Below, one piece after another: positions 6,048-7,533 of a stretch of 7,533 bases of DNA. The translations under genes were made by a program, and so were the position numbers. Below the pieces are notes generated by a model, which searched no databases, was not told the origin of the DNA, and worked only from the letters and a program-made list of their open reading frames with translations. This DNA comes from Mesotoga sp. Lineage in GTDB: Bacteria; Thermotogota; Thermotogae; Petrotogales; Kosmotogaceae. Position 1 is the stretch's first letter; the number at the start of each line of letters is the position of its first letter. Location of the stretch: NCBI GenBank assembly GCA_011620045.1, contig WOZY01000031.1, forward strand, positions 1 to 7,533. The letters run 5' to 3'.

Positions 6048-7321
6048 CTATTTACCGAATTCTGGACAATCATCCTAAGAGGTTCTTGATTCCCAAAAAA
6101 GAAGTCAATGAATACTTTCCGCTCATCATCGGTCACATTCAGAGCGTAGTTCGCGAGCTGTCCGGCCGAATTGTCGACAGGAACCCAAACGTAGTTTGGC
6201 AGAAAGAATTCGGCCCAGAAGTGTGAACCCAGCTGACCTGAGAAAAGCTGAAACCCACCAGGTGTTCTTGCCGGGATACCTATAGGTCTGCACAAAGCTG
6301 CAAAAAACATTGACTGCATCCCGCAATCGCCAAAGTGATGCTCATAAGCATAGAGGCTTTCTGGGATTCCGCCTGCTTCATTTGCCGAATGTGCCATGAA
6401 ACTGTAGTGGACATTTTCTACAACGTAGTAATAGAGTTTCTTCGCCTGCAAGTGCGGATTAGTCTCTTCTCCCACAATCGACTTTACAAGACTTGTGAAA
6501 CTCTCGTCGAAATAGATATTGCCGAAAGATGCTGTATATTCTCTGAAAAAAACGCTTTCAGTATCGTATTCTCCGACAGTCGCAGGATCGATGACGAACT
6601 GTTGTATGAAAGAGAATATTATTGATATTTCCAAATTCACTATTACTGAAGGAAGATCAAATTCGAAAAAAGCGTATCCGATATTCCCATCCAGTCTGGG
6701 ATAACCCGCCGGTACTTCGAGTGGAGATACCTTCAGTATATCAACGCCATCATGGCTTGGGCTGAGCAGTGGAAGAGGCAGCCAGATTCTTAGGTAACCC
6801 TTGCCTGGAAGTCTACATCTTTCAACCTCGATTTGGAATTCAGCCAAGAAACTTCTAGGATCGAAATATGGGTACAATCCAGTATTGAAGTCTGCGGATC
6901 CCTGAGCTGTTTCATGGTACTCGCAAAGCATAAATCTGACAATTTCATTGAACCGCGAGGCCCATGACTTTTCTTGACTGACAAATTCAAGATCTCTGTA
7001 CAATAGGTTGTCTTCGAACTGGCTGAAAAACTTCCACGAGTTAGCGACCAACCTTCTCTTGATGTCTCTCTTCTCAATGAAAGCCCAGATTTCATCATCG
7101 GACGCTAGATGTGGAAAGTGACTCAAGATTATCTCTTTTGCTTCCTCATAATCGATGGAATAAAGCTTCCATTGTTGTTTTTCTGAGAAGTGGGATACTC
7201 CTTGTTTCATACCGTTTCGAATGAAGAAAGAAATGTTTGAACAAAAAAGCGGCAATGAACAGAACGAAGACCTTTCACACGTTTCCCTCCTAGGGACCCC
7301 GATTTCTTGGCTACGATCCAA
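5921..7321 (-). CDS. Transglutaminase-like domain protein, apparently frameshifted
   Basis: 466 codons in the frame that carries the domain. The transglutaminase-like core lies at about residues 290-385: FGDCGMQSMFFAALC with nucleophile C333, RPIGIPARTPGG, GSHFWAEFFLPNYVW with H367, and PVDNS with D383, so the Cys-His-Asp triad is complete. Bacterial members are usually peptidases or amidases rather than true cross-linkers. Residues 40-290 form an unrecognised N-terminal region rich in aromatic and acidic residues. Start: TTG at 7321 has AAGGAG 5 nt upstream, but residues 1-37 look poorly coding; ATG at 7210 (MKQGVSHF) is the main alternative, though without its own SD. The C-terminal tail after residue 425 is an odd hydrophobic stretch ending WKDFQ, while the -1 frame gives a much better tail to 5901. 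The gene may be a pseudogene or contain a sequence error. It is probably co-transcribed with the dipeptidase. Confidence 0.75.
   Translation of the reverse strand: MDRSQEIGVPRRETCERSSFCSLPLFCSNISFFIRNGMKQGVSHFSEKQQWKLYSIDYEEAKEIILSHFPHLASDDEIWAFIEKRDIKRRLVANSWKFFSQFEDNLLYRDLEFVSQEKSWASRFNEIVRFMLCEYHETAQGSADFNTGLYPYFDPRSFLAEFQIEVERCRLPGKGYLRIWLPLPLLSPSHDGVDILKVSPLEVPAGYPRLDGNIGYAFFEFDLPSVIVNLEISIIFSFIQQFVIDPATVGEYDTESVFFREYTASFGNIYFDESFTSLVKSIVGEETNPHLQAKKLYYYVVENVHYSFMAHSANEAGGIPESLYAYEHHFGDCGMQSMFFAALCRPIGIPARTPGGFQLFSGQLGSHFWAEFFLPNYVWVPVDNSAGQLANYALNVTDDERKVFIDFFFGNQEPLRMIVQNSVNREPKEDLLISNTLALQCSCYLLIVKSLMKILLFLSLFWKDFQ
7207..7278 (-). other. Short SD-led ORF overlapping the alternative start of the transglutaminase gene
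   Basis: GTG at 7276-7278 is preceded by AGGAGG (7286-7291) 7 nt upstream, the best SD in this area. The 23-codon frame ends in TGA at 7207-7209, overlapping ATG 7210 as ATGA. It may be a leader peptide coupled to that ATG. More likely it is the remains of the original start: one base off, the same DNA reads KVFVLFIAAFLF, a signal-peptide core. The meaning is unresolved. Confidence 0.25.
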
Positions 7322-7413
7322 CTATACTCCTTAAGATGCAAATCGGAAAACTCTCTGACAGCCTCTATCTTAACGACGCGAAGTGATTTAAGAACATTTT
7401 TCTGAAGACTCAA

Positions 7414-7422
7414 TGCTAGAAT
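7414..7422 (+). promoter_or_regulatory. Possible extended -10 promoter for the right-edge gene
   Basis: TGCTAGAAT at 7414-7422 is an extended -10 element (TG-n-TAGAAT) on the plus strand, 59 nt before the ATG at 7482. No good -35 lies 17 nt upstream (ACATTT), which extended -10 promoters can tolerate. Weak support. Confidence 0.3.
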
Positions 7423-7481
7423 GATGAAGGCAATACAACCAATTTTCCGTTCAGTTGTTTTTTCTACAGGGAGGTGCGCAG

Positions 7482-7533
7482 ATGAATCAGAAGGGTCTTT
7501 TCAAAAAGAGAAAGCCACCGCTTGGTTCAGTAC
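7482..7533 (+). CDS. Start of an unidentified protein, cut by the window edge
   Basis: ATG at 7482 is preceded by AGGGAGGTG (7468-7476), an excellent SD with the GGAGG core 7 nt from the start. Only 17 codons are visible: MNQKGLFKKRKPPLGSV. The strongly basic N-terminus could lie on the cytoplasmic side ahead of a membrane segment, but nothing visible identifies the family. It is divergent from the transglutaminase-like gene. Confidence 0.65.
   Translation, partial: MNQKGLFKKRKPPLGSV

Noticed and set aside
6040..6052. Programmed -1 ribosomal frameshift in the transglutaminase-like gene
   Set aside because: No X-XXY-YYZ slippery heptamer at the shift point (AATAGGGAACC) and no obvious downstream pseudoknot; a simple one-base loss in the G run is a better explanation.

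Overview
The window looks like ordinary chromosomal DNA from a moderately AT-rich bacterium with strong Shine-Dalgarno (SD) sites and frequent GTG/TTG starts. The gene content (type-2 malate/L-lactate dehydrogenase, COG2509-like FAD dehydrogenase, flavoredoxin-like protein, secreted C69 dipeptidase) would suit a mesophilic Thermotogota member such as Mesotoga/Kosmotogaceae. That placement is an inference from general style; no marker gene is present to prove it. I see no mobile element, CRISPR array, tRNA or rRNA.

Layout. Positions 1-268 (minus) hold the N-terminal part of a VOC/glyoxalase-fold protein, preceded by a perfect 11-bp hairpin right before its SD. Positions 269-763 are a long intergenic stretch with two inverted repeats and a weak promoter candidate. 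On the minus strand, 3221-2100 encodes a malate/L-lactate dehydrogenase-family enzyme, followed 43 nt later by an FAD-dependent dehydrogenase (2056-764); the two probably form an operon. A promoter with a perfect TATAAT and a dyad over its -35 region precedes the pair. Divergently, 3481-4071 (plus) encodes a flavin-reductase/flavoredoxin-like FMN protein with its own promoter. It converges on a secreted C69 dipeptidase (5817-4099, minus) across a strong hairpin. Upstream of the dipeptidase, on the same strand, lies a transglutaminase-like cysteine-hydrolase-fold protein (7321 to about 5901). A plus-strand gene starts at 7482 and leaves the window.

Themes. The left half is redox: an NAD(P)-dependent 2-hydroxyacid dehydrogenase, an FAD dehydrogenase and an FMN protein around a shared divergent control region. 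The right half concerns peptides: an exported Ntn-type dipeptidase and a transglutaminase-fold protein, probably co-transcribed.

The most informative anomaly is in the transglutaminase gene. The frame that carries the catalytic triad ends in an implausible hydrophobic tail, whereas a -1 shift at a GGG run (6046-6048) gives a convincing 48-residue C-terminus ending at 5901. Its 5' end also has signal-peptide-like sequence in the wrong frame. It is therefore either a decaying gene or carries sequence errors. I did not find a convincing new multi-gene system here.
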